Positions 17,189-26,002 of a DNA stretch of 64,000 nucleotides are shown one piece after another (the first letter of the stretch is position 1; every line of letters starts with the position of its first letter). The DNA comes from JAFLCM01 sp046154665 (lineage in GTDB: Bacteria > Planctomycetota > Phycisphaerae > Phycisphaerales > UBA1924), in NCBI GenBank assembly GCA_046154665.1, contig JBJXFG010000042.1, positions 1 to 64,000 of the forward strand, given 5' to 3'. The notes under the pieces are model-generated. The model was not told the origin of the DNA. It searched no databases and saw nothing but the letters and a program-made list of their open reading frames with translations. Made by a program: the position numbers and the translations under genes.

Positions 17189-17797
17189 ATGCCGCTGATA
17201 GATTCACCTCCCGATGCTCTGTCCCGCGTGTACGCGGGGTCGCTGTTTGATCTTGCCGAGAAGGAGGGGGGGCGGTCGCGTCAGGAGCAGCTCGCGGGCG
17301 AGCTTGAAGAGGTCGTCGAGTTGACGCGGGCGATGCCGGAGCTCAGTGAGTTCTTCGCGTCGCGGATTCTGGGGACGAAGGAGCGCGAGGGGGCGCTCAA
17401 GAAGATGTTCGAGGGGCGGCTGAGCACGCTGCTGCTCAACTTCCTGCTGGTGGTGAACCGCAAGGAGCGGCTGAACCAGTTCCTGCCGATCGCCGCGGCG
17501 TTTGACGAGATGATGCAAGAGAAGTTCGGTCGCATCGAGGTGGACGTGTACACCCGGCACGAACTGAGCCGTGAGCAGGTGAACGACATCCAGAGCAAGC
17601 TCGCGGCGGCGCTGGGACGCGACCCGGTGGTGCACCCGTACACCGACCCTTCCATGCTGGGCGGGATGCGGCTGCAGGTGGGCGACAAGCTGATTGATGC
17701 GAGCGTGAGCACGATGCTGCGCAAGATGCGGGAGCAGCTCAAGACCAAGGGGTCGGATGCGCTCCGGGCCAAGTTCGACCGACTGATCGGGGAGTGA
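17189..17797 (+). CDS. atpH: ATP synthase F1 subunit delta
   Basis: 202 residues. The N-terminal helical bundle opens with the typical SRVYAGSLFDLAE. The C-terminal half contains GGMRLQVGDKLIDASVSTMLRKM, matching the delta/OSCP ending that links the stalk to the alpha subunits. A 108-base spacer with low-complexity GACTCCCCACTCCCGAC words separates it from atpF. The stop overlaps a possible GTG of the following gene. Confidence 0.94.
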   Translation: MPLIDSPPDALSRVYAGSLFDLAEKEGGRSRQEQLAGELEEVVELTRAMPELSEFFASRILGTKEREGALKKMFEGRLSTLLLNFLLVVNRKERLNQFLPIAAAFDEMMQEKFGRIEVDVYTRHELSREQVNDIQSKLAAALGRDPVVHPYTDPSMLGGMRLQVGDKLIDASVSTMLRKMREQLKTKGSDALRAKFDRLIGE

Positions 17798-17808
17798 GTC
17801 CTGCACCA

Positions 17809-18603
17809 ATGCCAACACACGAAATCACAGCCCGAACCCTTCTGAAGCGCTCTGCGATCGTTGTGATCGCTGGCGCTTTGGTGCTGACGCTGCCTTGCGA
17901 TGTCCGAGCGGCCGACGGTGGTCCCGGCGATTCGCAGCGTGTTGCCGCCGAACCAACCGGGCTGCGTGTGCACGGTTCTGGCACGGTGGAGTTGAAGGCT
18001 GCCGGGCTTTTGCTCGAGTTCCACCAAGACTTGGAATCAACTGAAGGCGATCCCAAGGCGATCGATGCCGAGCTCGCCACGATGCAATCGAAACTCTCGT
18101 CGATCTTGAACGAAGGCGCTGTTGTTTCGGGTTCGAGCCGGATGGCCGGCGTCAGAGCGGGCTCGCCGCGTGATTCCGGGTCCAAGAGCAAATCTCGCGG
18201 GGGCGGCGGGGGCGGCGCTGAGTCCGGTTCGGCCACTTGGATCGTCCGAGTACCTGACCGTGCCGCGGCGGAAGCCGTACTCATTCGGGCCGCCGCGATC
18301 GGCAAGCAACTGGAGTTCCAGAGCATGTCGTTCGAGTTCAAGGCGGTCGATCCGGCCGCGCGGCAAGCCGCGCTCACGGCCGCCGGTGCCGATGCGGTCA
18401 AGGCCGCCGAGGCTGCAATCTCTCAGACCAACTTCAAAGTCGGACGCCTTCTTGCCGCACACGAGACGGTTTTGACCACCGAAGGCGGTTCCATCTCGGC
18501 GTCCCAGGTCTTCATTTTCGGCACCCGCGTTTGGATGCGGGAGTTACCCAATCCAACCATCACGTGCCGACTCGAATGCCGATTCGAGATTCTGGCCAAG
18601 TAA
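17809..18603 (+). CDS. Exported SIMPL-domain (DUF541) protein inside the atp operon
   Basis: 264 residues. A signal peptide (positive start, hydrophobic core, cleavage near VRAAD) precedes a SIMPL/DUF541-like domain: the opening strand LRVHGSGTVELKAAG and the later helix with Ala-rich spacing (AAGADAVKAAEAA, then VGRLLAAHE) fit that family of periplasmic or outer-membrane-linked proteins. A Ser/Gly-rich linker lies near residues 115-145. A GTG 15 bases earlier overlaps the atpH stop and is an alternative start. The gene sits between atpH and atpA in the same direction, a place where no ATP synthase subunit belongs. Its role there is unknown. Confidence 0.78.
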   Translation: MPTHEITARTLLKRSAIVVIAGALVLTLPCDVRAADGGPGDSQRVAAEPTGLRVHGSGTVELKAAGLLLEFHQDLESTEGDPKAIDAELATMQSKLSSILNEGAVVSGSSRMAGVRAGSPRDSGSKSKSRGGGGGGAESGSATWIVRVPDRAAAEAVLIRAAAIGKQLEFQSMSFEFKAVDPAARQAALTAAGADAVKAAEAAISQTNFKVGRLLAAHETVLTTEGGSISASQVFIFGTRVWMRELPNPTITCRLECRFEILAK

Positions 18604-18680
18604 ACCGACTCCCCACAACGGCACATCGTCCAACTCCGCGTCCTCCGCGCCTCCGCGTTGAACCTCTCCCCGAGAAGCCC

Positions 18681-20234
18681 ATGAAGATCAAGACCGACGA
18701 AATCGCCAGTGTCATCAAGCAGGAGATCTCGCAGTTCTCCGCCGCCCTTGAAGTGTCCGAGGTTGGGCGCGTCATCGAGGTCGGCGACGGCATCGCCCGC
18801 ATCTACGGCCTGGCCAACGCCATGGCCGGCGAACTGCTCGAGTTCCAATCCAAGGACGGCGCGGTGATGGGCCAGGTGTTCAACCTGGAACTCGACACGG
18901 TCGGCGCGGTCATCTACGGCGACTACCTGAAGGTCCGCGAGGGTGACACCGTCGTCTCCACGGGCAAGCTGCTGCAGGTGCCGGTGGGCGAGGCGCTGCT
19001 CGGTCGCGTGGTGAACCCGCTGGGCGAGCCGATCGACGGGGCCGGGCCGATCAACACCAAGGAGTTCCGTCCGGTCGACATCATCGCTCCGGGCATCGCC
19101 GCCCGTCAGCCGGTGACCGAGCCGATGCTGACCGGCGTCAAGGCGATTGATTCGATGATCCCGGTCGGCCGCGGTCAGCGCGAACTGATCATCGGCGACC
19201 GCAAGACGGGCAAGACCGCCGTGGCGCTGGACGCGATCATCAACCAGAAGAAGTACTGGGGCACGCCGGATGCGATGGTGTGCATCTATGTGGCGGTCGG
19301 TCAGAAGGAATCGACGGTGGCGGCGGTCGTTGAGACGCTGAAGAAGCACGGGGCGATGGACTACACGATCATCGTGAACGCGTCGGCGTCGGACCCGGCC
19401 CCGATGCAGTACATCGCGCCGTTCGCGGGGTGCTCGATGGGCGAGTACTTCATGTGGGGTGGCAAGCAGGGCAAGACGCCCAAGCACGCCCTGTGCATCT
19501 ACGACGACTTGTCGAAGCAGGCCGTGGCGTACCGCCAGCTGTCGCTGCTGCTGCGCCGCCCGCCGGGCCGCGAGGCGTACCCCGGCGACGTGTTCTATCT
19601 CCACAGCCGCCTGCTGGAGCGAGCCACCAAGCTGAGCAACGAGAACGGCGGCGGCTCGCTGACGGCGCTGCCGGTGATCGAGACGCAGGAAGGCGACGTG
19701 TCGGCGTACATTCCGACCAACGTCATCTCCATCACCGACGGGCAGATCTACCTTGAGTCTGAGCTGTTCTTCGCGGGTGTCCGCCCCGCGGTGAACGTCG
19801 GCATCTCGGTGTCCCGCGTCGGCGGCAACGCCCAGATCAAGGCCATGAAGCGCATCGCCGGCTCGCTGCGACTCGACTTGGCCGCGTACCGCGAACTCGA
19901 AGCCTTCGCCCAGCTCGGCACCGAACTCGACAAGGCCACGCAGGCCCAGCTCGACCGCGGCCGCCGCATGGTCGAACTGCTCAAGCAGCCGCAGTTCATC
20001 CCGTTTGATGTGATCGACGAGGTGATCTCGATCTTCGCGGGCACGAAGGGGTTGCTGGATGATGTCGCCGTGACGGACCTGAATGTGTTCGAGAAAGGTC
20101 TGCTGGCGTGGATGGGCAACCAGGGCAAGCCTGTCCGCGATGAGCTGGCAAAGCTGAAGGACATCGACAAGACGCTGGAGCCGAAGTTGATTGAGGAGAT
20201 CAAGAAGTACAAGGCGAGTGGTTGGAAGAAGTAA
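18681..20234 (+). CDS. atpA: ATP synthase F1 subunit alpha
   Basis: 517 residues, close to the usual length. The P-loop GDRKTGKT is at 172-179, and the conserved alpha segments VGRVIEVGDGIARIYGL, RQLSLLLRRPPGREAYPGDVFYLHSRLLERA (non-catalytic site with Arg finger region) and PAVNVGISVSRVGG are present. It forms the hexamer with beta and binds nucleotide without turnover. The gene is followed within 40 bases by a strong terminator and then by unrelated genes. The expected gamma, beta and epsilon genes are therefore not downstream. Confidence 0.97.
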   Translation: MKIKTDEIASVIKQEISQFSAALEVSEVGRVIEVGDGIARIYGLANAMAGELLEFQSKDGAVMGQVFNLELDTVGAVIYGDYLKVREGDTVVSTGKLLQVPVGEALLGRVVNPLGEPIDGAGPINTKEFRPVDIIAPGIAARQPVTEPMLTGVKAIDSMIPVGRGQRELIIGDRKTGKTAVALDAIINQKKYWGTPDAMVCIYVAVGQKESTVAAVVETLKKHGAMDYTIIVNASASDPAPMQYIAPFAGCSMGEYFMWGGKQGKTPKHALCIYDDLSKQAVAYRQLSLLLRRPPGREAYPGDVFYLHSRLLERATKLSNENGGGSLTALPVIETQEGDVSAYIPTNVISITDGQIYLESELFFAGVRPAVNVGISVSRVGGNAQIKAMKRIAGSLRLDLAAYRELEAFAQLGTELDKATQAQLDRGRRMVELLKQPQFIPFDVIDEVISIFAGTKGLLDDVAVTDLNVFEKGLLAWMGNQGKPVRDELAKLKDIDKTLEPKLIEEIKKYKASGWKK

Positions 20235-20271
20235 GAGCCCCCCCGTCAGCGCCGTCCGCAAGCAAATGCCA

Positions 20272-20297
20272 CGCCCCGCATCAGCGGGGCGTTTTTT
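20272..20297 (+). terminator. atpA: Rho-independent terminator after atpA
   Basis: CGCCCCGC and GCGGGGCG pair around ATCA and are followed by six T. It is the clearest terminator in the window and lies 37 bases past the atpA stop, closing the operon there. Confidence 0.93.
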
Positions 20298-20321
20298 CGT
20301 AGGCTCAAGGCAGAGGACGCC

Positions 20322-20581
20322 ATGCCCAAGGTCAGCGAGTTCTACGGCATCGCGATTTACTTCTACTACCGCGAGCATCCGCCGCCGCACTTTCATGCCC
20401 GGTACCAAGGGGACGATGCTGTCTTTGAGATCGGCTCGTTGGCGATGACCGAAGGCAGAGCCAAGCCCGGGTGCGCGCCATGGTGGCCGAGTGGGCGGCT
20501 CGACATCAAGCGGAACTCCGCAGAGCGTGGGAGCAATCCCGTGCCGGGGGCCCGGTCGATCCGATCCTGGGGCTGGAATAG
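20322..20581 (+). pseudogene. DUF4160 protein, frameshifted
   Basis: The N-terminal half (FYGIAIYFYYREHPPPHFHARY) matches DUF4160. After EGRAKP the matching frame shifts: the following bases encode VRAMVAEWAARHQAELRRAW and end ILGLE-stop in another frame, exactly as in intact members such as the copy at 25402-25662. A single missing base near the CCCGGG at about 20468-20473 explains it. The unshifted frame instead runs on into the next gene. The break could be real decay or a sequencing error. It forms a pair with the following DUF2442 gene. Confidence 0.8.
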
Positions 20582-20589
20582 ACTTGCCT

Positions 20590-20868
20590 ATGCAACCTCG
20601 CGTCATCGAATGCCGACCCGAGGCCGATTTCAAGGTGTGGCTGCGATTTGAGGACGGGGCCGCGGGAGTCGTCGATCTTTCCGACTTGGTCGGCGTCGGG
20701 GTCTTCGCACGTTGGCGAACGCCCGGAGAGTTTGAAAGAGTCTTCATCGATCCGGACACATCCACCCTCGCGTGGCCCGGCGGGATCGATCTCGACCCGT
20801 ACCGTTTGCATTCGGACATCGCGGGCAGCGCGCTCCCCGGCCAATCATCGCAGGGCGTGGCGGCTTAG
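20590..20868 (+). CDS. DUF2442 protein
   Basis: 92 residues. The pattern of an N-terminal strand, FEDGAAGVVDLSDL, FARW, then VFIDPDTSTLAWPGGIDLDP matches DUF2442, a small single-domain family usually encoded beside DUF4160. Such pairs are suspected to be toxin-antitoxin-like modules, but no activity is established that I can name. It starts eight bases after the end of the frameshifted DUF4160 gene, so the two were cotranscribed. A paralogous pair lies 4.8 kb downstream. Confidence 0.85.
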   Translation: MQPRVIECRPEADFKVWLRFEDGAAGVVDLSDLVGVGVFARWRTPGEFERVFIDPDTSTLAWPGGIDLDPYRLHSDIAGSALPGQSSQGVAA

Positions 20869-20885
20869 AGCCCCTCACAGAATGA

Positions 20886-20968
20886 ACCAGAGCGGTGGCA
20901 CAGGCGTCCCGCCTGTGCGGAGAACCGAGAGCATCCGACACGGGCGGGACGCCTGTGCCACCATTCTG
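20886..20968. repeat. Long inverted repeat with CACAGGCG palindromes
   Basis: The left arm (GGTGGCACAGGCGTCCCGCC) is repeated in inverse after about 25 bases (CGGGACGCCTGTGCCACC). Each arm contains part of the smaller palindrome CACAGGC-gtccc-GCCTGTG. Outer bases CAGA and TCTG also match. GTGCCACC edges recall the flank of the GCATGC hairpins. Beyond it, up to the next gene, are two more short TTGGCCA-type palindromes near 21030-21110 and no gene. Confidence 0.8.
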
Positions 20969-21196
20969 TGAGGAGCTCTTCGGCGCGAAGATGCGGCAGG
21001 GGCCGGGGGTCGCGGGTCGGGGTGGCAGAGCCAAGTCCTCTTGGCCATGTCCGAGAATGGTCCCCGACTGGGGTGAGCCCAGAAGTGCATGGCCAAACGA
21101 GTTTGGCCCCATCTCTCCCGCGGTTTTTCCTTGTACGCCCCCTGACATCCCGTTACCGTGAGTCGGACCCGGTCTACAGACCGTCAGGAGGCTCAC

Positions 21197-23701
21197 ATGG
21201 CACGCGGAACAAAGATAGCGGCGGCGGCTGTGGCGGCGGCGATCGCCTTGGCAGCGGCGGCGGCCGCGCAGGGCCAGTCGATTTGGCCCTTCGCGGGCAT
21301 CGGCGGCTCCAACGCTTACAGCGGCGACGGCGGGCCGGCGACCCAGGCGCAACTCGCGGGGCCGCAGGGGATCGTGGTCGACGGCGCGGGCAACGTGTAT
21401 TTCTCGGATGCCGACAACTACGTCGTGCGCCGGATCGACGGCGCGACGGGCATCATCACGAGATTCGCAGGGACCGGCACATACGGTGACGGAGGCGACG
21501 GCGGGCCGGCCACTTCGACACCGCTGTCCATTCCGCTCGGCCTCGCGCTCGACGCCGCCGGGAACTTGTACATTGCTGACTCGGATAACTGCAGGATCCG
21601 GCGCATCAACGCCGTCACCGGCATCATCACCACCGTCGCAGGCAACGGGCAGTTCGGCGACAGCGGCGACGGCGGACCCGCGACGTCCGCGCGGCTCGCG
21701 TTCCCGCAAGGCCTCGCCATCACGCCATCGGGCGACCTGATCATTGCCGACACCGACAACGGCGCCGTCCGCCGCGTCAGCGGCATGACGGGCATCATCA
21801 CCACATTGCACACCGCGTTCAACGATCCGCGGCGCATCAGCGTTGACGCGGCCGGCAACATCTTCATCCTGGATCGCAGCGGGAACAGCCGCGTCCATCG
21901 AAGGGATTTCGTCTCGGGCGCACTGACCGTCGTCGCGGGCGGCGGTGGCGGCACCGGCGAATCCGGCCCGGCCACGGGCGCGAACCTTGGCTTCGCCGTC
22001 GATGTCGCGATCGATGACGCCGAGAACCTCTACATCGTCGGATCCCGCCGCGTGTGGCACGTCTCGACGACGACCCAGCAGATCAGCGTATACGCGGGCA
22101 CCGGGGTGGTCGGTGACAGCGGCGACGGTGGCGACGCGACGCAGGCGACGTTCGTTGAACTCGGCGGCATTGCCCTCGGCCCCGCGGGCGTCTACATCGC
22201 CAACAGCGGTGCCAACCGCGTCCGCCAGGTGCTCACGCCGGTCGGCATCATCGTCATCAACGGCAACACGCCGCAGGGGTATCTCAACGGGCTGGTGAAC
22301 GTGCCCGGCGGCGTCTCGCTCCTGGGCATCGGCGGCTACACCGGGCTGTCGCTGCCGAACCTGCTCGACGTCAACGGCAACTTCCTCGTCAGCGGCAACG
22401 CCAATCTCACGAGCATGCAGGTGCCGGTGCTTGGAAGTGTTGGCGGCAACATCGATATCAGCGGCAACGGGGTGCTCATTGACGTGAGCCTTCCCAGCCT
22501 GGCAGATGTCGGCGGCAATGCAAGTGTCGTCGGAAACTCGTCGGCGGCTAACGTCAACCTTGGAAGCCTGTCCACTGTTGGTGGCGATGCAAGTGTCGTC
22601 GGAAACTCGTCGGCGGCTAACGTCAACCTTGGAAGCCTGTCCACTGTTGGTGGCGATGCAAGCGTCGTCGGAAACTCGTCGGCGGCTAACGTCAACCTTG
22701 GGAGCCTTTCCACTGTTGGTGGTGATGCAAGCATCGTCGGAAACTCGTCGGCGACGAACGTCAACCTTGGGAGCCTAACGAGTGTGGTCGGCTCGCTTGT
22801 CGTCGTTGACCAGCCTCTAGCTTCGGATGTCGACTTGGGAAGCCTAGCGTCGGTTGGCGGGAGCCTGACCGTGGAGACCTACGGTCAAGTAGCGGTCATC
22901 TTCGGTGGTGCCCTCGTTGTAGCAGGCGATACAAACATCCAAAGCGAAGGCGCGACAACGGTGTCCGCGATGACCGCCGAAGGCGGCACCCTCATCGGCA
23001 TGGACAACCCCGAAGCGAGCCAAGACCTCTCGATGCCGCCGGGCACCTTCGCCGAGCCGACGCCCTTCAGCATCACGCACCTCGAGCCCGCCACACTCCC
23101 GCCCACGACCGGCGAGGGACCGCCCCCGGGAAGCGAGCCGCTGACGATCGACCCGGTGGCGGGGTACCAGTTCACCTTCGCAACCTCGACGCTGCAGGGT
23201 GTCGCGACGCTGACGCTGACCATCGTGGTGGACGCGCTCGACCCGGCGACGCGTGCGGCGTTGCTCGATGCGCTCGACGACGAGCGGGTGACCATGGCCG
23301 TACGGGGGGACGCCCCCGGCGCGGTGTTCATCACGCGCCCGGTGTGCACGGGCAGCAACGAGCCAACGCCCGACGGCTGCGTGCAACTCCGCCTGCTCGA
23401 CGCGTTCCAAGTGCCCCTGCCGCCGGGCAGCCCGGAGGAGCCGTCGTTCGTGGAGGTGCGGGCGCTGCTGACGCACTTCTCGACCTACGCCGTGGCGATC
23501 ACCAGCGCGGCGCCCCCCCCGGTGTGCCCGGGCGACCTCAACGGCGATCAGCAGGTGAACACCGCCGACCTGGTGTTCTTCCTCGGCCGCTTCGGGCAGT
23601 CCGGCCCGCCGGGCGCTCCGGGCGACTTCAACGCCGACGGGCAGGTGAACACGGCGGACCTGGTGTTCTTCCTGGGGCGGTTCGGGTTGGCGTGCCCGTG
23701 A
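21197..23701 (+). CDS. Secreted NHL-repeat protein with internal 23-residue repeats
   Basis: 834 residues, AGGAG six bases before the ATG, signal peptide ending near AAAQGQS. Residues about 25-365 form five to six NHL-like blades (GIVVDGAGNVYFSDADN, LALDAAGNLYIADSDN), a six-bladed propeller. Residues about 375-570 resemble receptor-L or leucine-rich strands, including four near-identical 23-residue repeats with core VVGNSSAANVNLGSL. Then a beta-rich region follows, and two dockerin-like loops end in FGLACP. It is exported and probably surface-located; its ligand is unknown. It lies between the two DUF4160-DUF2442 pairs. Confidence 0.9.
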   Translation: MARGTKIAAAAVAAAIALAAAAAAQGQSIWPFAGIGGSNAYSGDGGPATQAQLAGPQGIVVDGAGNVYFSDADNYVVRRIDGATGIITRFAGTGTYGDGGDGGPATSTPLSIPLGLALDAAGNLYIADSDNCRIRRINAVTGIITTVAGNGQFGDSGDGGPATSARLAFPQGLAITPSGDLIIADTDNGAVRRVSGMTGIITTLHTAFNDPRRISVDAAGNIFILDRSGNSRVHRRDFVSGALTVVAGGGGGTGESGPATGANLGFAVDVAIDDAENLYIVGSRRVWHVSTTTQQISVYAGTGVVGDSGDGGDATQATFVELGGIALGPAGVYIANSGANRVRQVLTPVGIIVINGNTPQGYLNGLVNVPGGVSLLGIGGYTGLSLPNLLDVNGNFLVSGNANLTSMQVPVLGSVGGNIDISGNGVLIDVSLPSLADVGGNASVVGNSSAANVNLGSLSTVGGDASVVGNSSAANVNLGSLSTVGGDASVVGNSSAANVNLGSLSTVGGDASIVGNSSATNVNLGSLTSVVGSLVVVDQPLASDVDLGSLASVGGSLTVETYGQVAVIFGGALVVAGDTNIQSEGATTVSAMTAEGGTLIGMDNPEASQDLSMPPGTFAEPTPFSITHLEPATLPPTTGEGPPPGSEPLTIDPVAGYQFTFATSTLQGVATLTLTIVVDALDPATRAALLDALDDERVTMAVRGDAPGAVFITRPVCTGSNEPTPDGCVQLRLLDAFQVPLPPGSPEEPSFVEVRALLTHFSTYAVAITSAAPPPVCPGDLNGDQQVNTADLVFFLGRFGQSGPPGAPGDFNADGQVNTADLVFFLGRFGLACP
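22507..22782 (+). repeat. Four tandem 69-bp repeats inside the NHL protein gene
   Basis: Units begin at 22507, 22576, 22645 and 22714, exactly 69 bp apart, encoding 23 residues each with core GNSSAANVNLGSLSTVGGDA. The second and third are almost identical in DNA sequence, the fourth has silent and few coding changes, and the first is only partly alike at its edges. This suggests recent expansion by slippage or unequal crossing-over in frame. Confidence 0.95.
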
Positions 23702-23906
23702 GTGTTCCGGTGACGGGTCGCTTCGATGGGGGCCCACTTGCAACCCACGCTAGTCTGGCGGTCTTTCTCGGCCTCTGGCCGAAAGCGGGCGGGGGTTGGA
23801 GGGATTCCGCGGCGATTCCGTGGTGAAAAGTCTTGGGTGCTGGGCCTTGTCGTGGTAGAGTGGTTGAGAACCACCAATGGGCTCGCACGGCCCCGGAGAG
23901 ACCACG

Positions 23907-25274
23907 ATGTCATGGCATTTCGTCCGCACCGCATTTCTGGCGGCCTTGCTTCTCGCGGGGATGCAGGGTCGGGGGATCGCGCAGTCGCTGATCGGGGCGG
24001 TGCCGCAGAGCGGGGGGCAGTCGGTTCTGCATGTGATCGATCCGGCGACGGGGGGGGTGCTGCCTTACCTCTCTGTGCCGATGCCGGCGCCTTCGACCAA
24101 CGAGTTGTACGCGATGACGCAGCTTCCCGACGGGCGGCTGGCGGCGACGGTTTACCGGCGCGACGGGACGGCGAACAACGCCTCGCAACTGATGATCATC
24201 GATCCGGTGTCGGAGACGAGCACGGTGCTGAGCTTCGGCGCGCCGCTGAACGGGCTGTACGCCGAGGGGATGGATTGGTCGCCTCGGCACAACGCGCTGA
24301 TGGTGTCGTGCGCGTCGATTGGGAACTTCGGGACCACCCGGCTGGCGCTGGTGAACGCGAGCGGGACGGTGGTCTCGATCACCGGGGCGATCGCCGGGAT
24401 TTCCGACATGGACACGGTGCTCAGTGACACGACGCGAGACATTTTCTTTGATCTGAACGCCGCGGGGAATCCCCGGGTGAAATCGCTGACAAACCCGCTG
24501 CCGGCGACGGCGTTTGCGGCGTTTGCTTCGCCGCCGTCGCTGACGGATTGGTACGACGGGGCGATCCATCCGACGACGGGCGAGGTGTGGTTCTCGCGCC
24601 CGGTGGCGGGGGTGGTGCGGCTGGAGCGTCTGGTGGGCAACGCGTATGTGGCGGGGCCGGAGATCGGCGGGCTCAACCAGACGCGCGGGCTGGCGTGGGC
24701 GTTTCTGCCGGCGAAGGGCGGGGCGGGGAACCCGCCGCTGGTGTGCCCGAACGCGCCGGCGACGGTGGTGTCGTTCGCGGTTGGCACGGGCCCGTTCGTG
24801 ATCAAGTGGCAGTACATCGGGGGCCCGCCGCCGGCGAACGTGACGGCGTGGACGGACATCGTGGCGGGGAACAACCTCGCGCCGGCGGGGACGGGCGCGC
24901 CGGGGCGGTTCCTGTTCAGCGCCAGCGGGCAGTCGACGACGGTGCTCACGGTGAACCGTCAGAACGTGCCGGTGGGTGATCCCGGCTTGCCGCACTGGTC
25001 GCACGCGGGGGTGGGTCAGTTCAAGTTCCGGTGCGTGATCCAGGGCTCGGTGGGCGCGGCGCACATCACGAACACGACGACGTTCCAACTGGTTTCGGAC
25101 CTGAACTTTGACGGTTCGGTGAACACGTCGGACCTCACCACGTTCTTAGGTCGTTTCGGGCTGAACGCGCCGCTGGGATCGGAAGCGGCGCGGGCGGATT
25201 TCAACGGCGACGGGGTTGTGAATACGGCGGACTTGACGTTTTTTCTGGGGCGGTTTGGGACGGTGTGCCCGTGA
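23907..25274 (+). CDS. Secreted protein with dockerin-like C-terminus
   Basis: 455 residues. GGAG lies eight bases before the ATG, and a signal peptide ends near GIAQS. Residues about 20-270 suggest a beta-propeller-like fold (LPDGRLAATVYRRDG, SLTDWYDGAIHPTTGEVWFS). An Ig-like or fibronectin-like segment follows (FVIKWQYIGGPPPANVTAW). Two dockerin-like loops (SDLNFDGSVNTSDL and ADFNGDGVVNTADL) end in FGTVCP. Unlike several relatives here there is no Cys just before the first loop. Substrate unknown. Confidence 0.87.
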   Translation: MSWHFVRTAFLAALLLAGMQGRGIAQSLIGAVPQSGGQSVLHVIDPATGGVLPYLSVPMPAPSTNELYAMTQLPDGRLAATVYRRDGTANNASQLMIIDPVSETSTVLSFGAPLNGLYAEGMDWSPRHNALMVSCASIGNFGTTRLALVNASGTVVSITGAIAGISDMDTVLSDTTRDIFFDLNAAGNPRVKSLTNPLPATAFAAFASPPSLTDWYDGAIHPTTGEVWFSRPVAGVVRLERLVGNAYVAGPEIGGLNQTRGLAWAFLPAKGGAGNPPLVCPNAPATVVSFAVGTGPFVIKWQYIGGPPPANVTAWTDIVAGNNLAPAGTGAPGRFLFSASGQSTTVLTVNRQNVPVGDPGLPHWSHAGVGQFKFRCVIQGSVGAAHITNTTTFQLVSDLNFDGSVNTSDLTTFLGRFGLNAPLGSEAARADFNGDGVVNTADLTFFLGRFGTVCP

Positions 25275-25344
25275 GCGGGCCGGTGGTTGCGGGTGGTGTG
25301 CGCTCGTCTTCGGGAGCATGAGCGGCACGCTGCGCGAGAGTGAT

Positions 25345-25375
25345 GAGACCCCTCCCTGACGGTCGGGGTTCTGTT
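25345..25375. repeat. 31-bp dispersed repeat, copy B
   Basis: It is identical over 31 bp to 4004-4034. It lies in the short gap upstream of the second DUF4160 gene, close to a TGAGCGGCACGCTGCGCGAGAG stretch that also recurs near 26037-26055. Confidence 0.8.
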
Positions 25376-25401
25376 GATGCGGCTGAGGTAAGATCGACGG
25401 C

Positions 25402-25662
25402 ATGCCCGAGCTCAGTCGTTTCTATGGGATCGTGATCCGGATGTATATCAGCGATCATCCGCCGGCGCACTTTCACGCCATGTACGGCGGACGGCAGGTG
25501 AAGATCGAGATTGACACGCTGAAGGTGAGCGCGGGCTCGCTGCCGCCGCGGGCGCTCGGGATGGTGATGGAATGGGCGGCGCAGCATCAGGATGATCTTC
25601 GTCGCGCGTGGCGTCAGGCGATCGTCCCGAGCGAGATCGATCCGATCGAGCCCTTGGGTTGA
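25402..25662 (+). CDS. DUF4160 protein, intact copy
   Basis: 86 residues, the normal length for DUF4160. Typical features are PELSRFYGIVIRMY, the DHPPAHFHAMYGG histidine cluster and the C-terminal helix MVMEWAAQHQDDLRRAW. The family is predicted to pair with DUF2442 as a small two-gene module, possibly toxin-antitoxin-like. It is 18 bases from its partner. It provides the template that exposes the frameshift in the copy at 20322. Confidence 0.88.
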   Translation: MPELSRFYGIVIRMYISDHPPAHFHAMYGGRQVKIEIDTLKVSAGSLPPRALGMVMEWAAQHQDDLRRAWRQAIVPSEIDPIEPLG

Positions 25663-25680
25663 TCCTGCGTAGGATTCTGC

Positions 25681-25959
25681 ATGGACCCGATCCGCGTGAC
25701 CGCCGTTCGAGTATTGGGCCGGTACCGGCTGTGGGTGTCGCTGTCGGATGGTCGAACGGGCGAGGTCGATGTGTCGTCGCTGGCAGGGCGGGGCGTTTTC
25801 TCGCGGTGGGATCGGGCGGGTGTCTTTGAGAGTGCGACCGTCGATCCGGAGTGGGGGGCCGTGGTGTGGCCCGCGAGCCGGGATGGCGAGCAGGTGCTTG
25901 ATCTGTGCGCGGACACGCTTGCGTCTGGGCTGGTGAGTCAGCGGGCCGATGCGGCTTGA
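25681..25959 (+). CDS. DUF2442 protein, second copy
   Basis: 92 residues, the same length as the copy at 20590. It has the family pattern LSDGRTGEVDVSSLAGRGVFSRW and VDPEWGAVVWPASRDGEQVL. The pair order, spacing and direction repeat those of the first module, while the protein sequences are clearly diverged, so the duplication is old or the two arrived separately. Confidence 0.85.
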   Translation: MDPIRVTAVRVLGRYRLWVSLSDGRTGEVDVSSLAGRGVFSRWDRAGVFESATVDPEWGAVVWPASRDGEQVLDLCADTLASGLVSQRADAA

Positions 25960-26002
25960 GCTCACATCGACTGGGTTTTGCGGGTGTGCGGCGCGAGCGC
26001 TC

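Noticed and set aside
18423..20819. 798-residue open frame opposite atpA
   Set aside because: Shadow of atpA and the SIMPL gene; composition is not protein-like.
22507..22782. CRISPR array
   Set aside because: Repeats are directly adjacent without unique spacers and stay in frame inside a gene.
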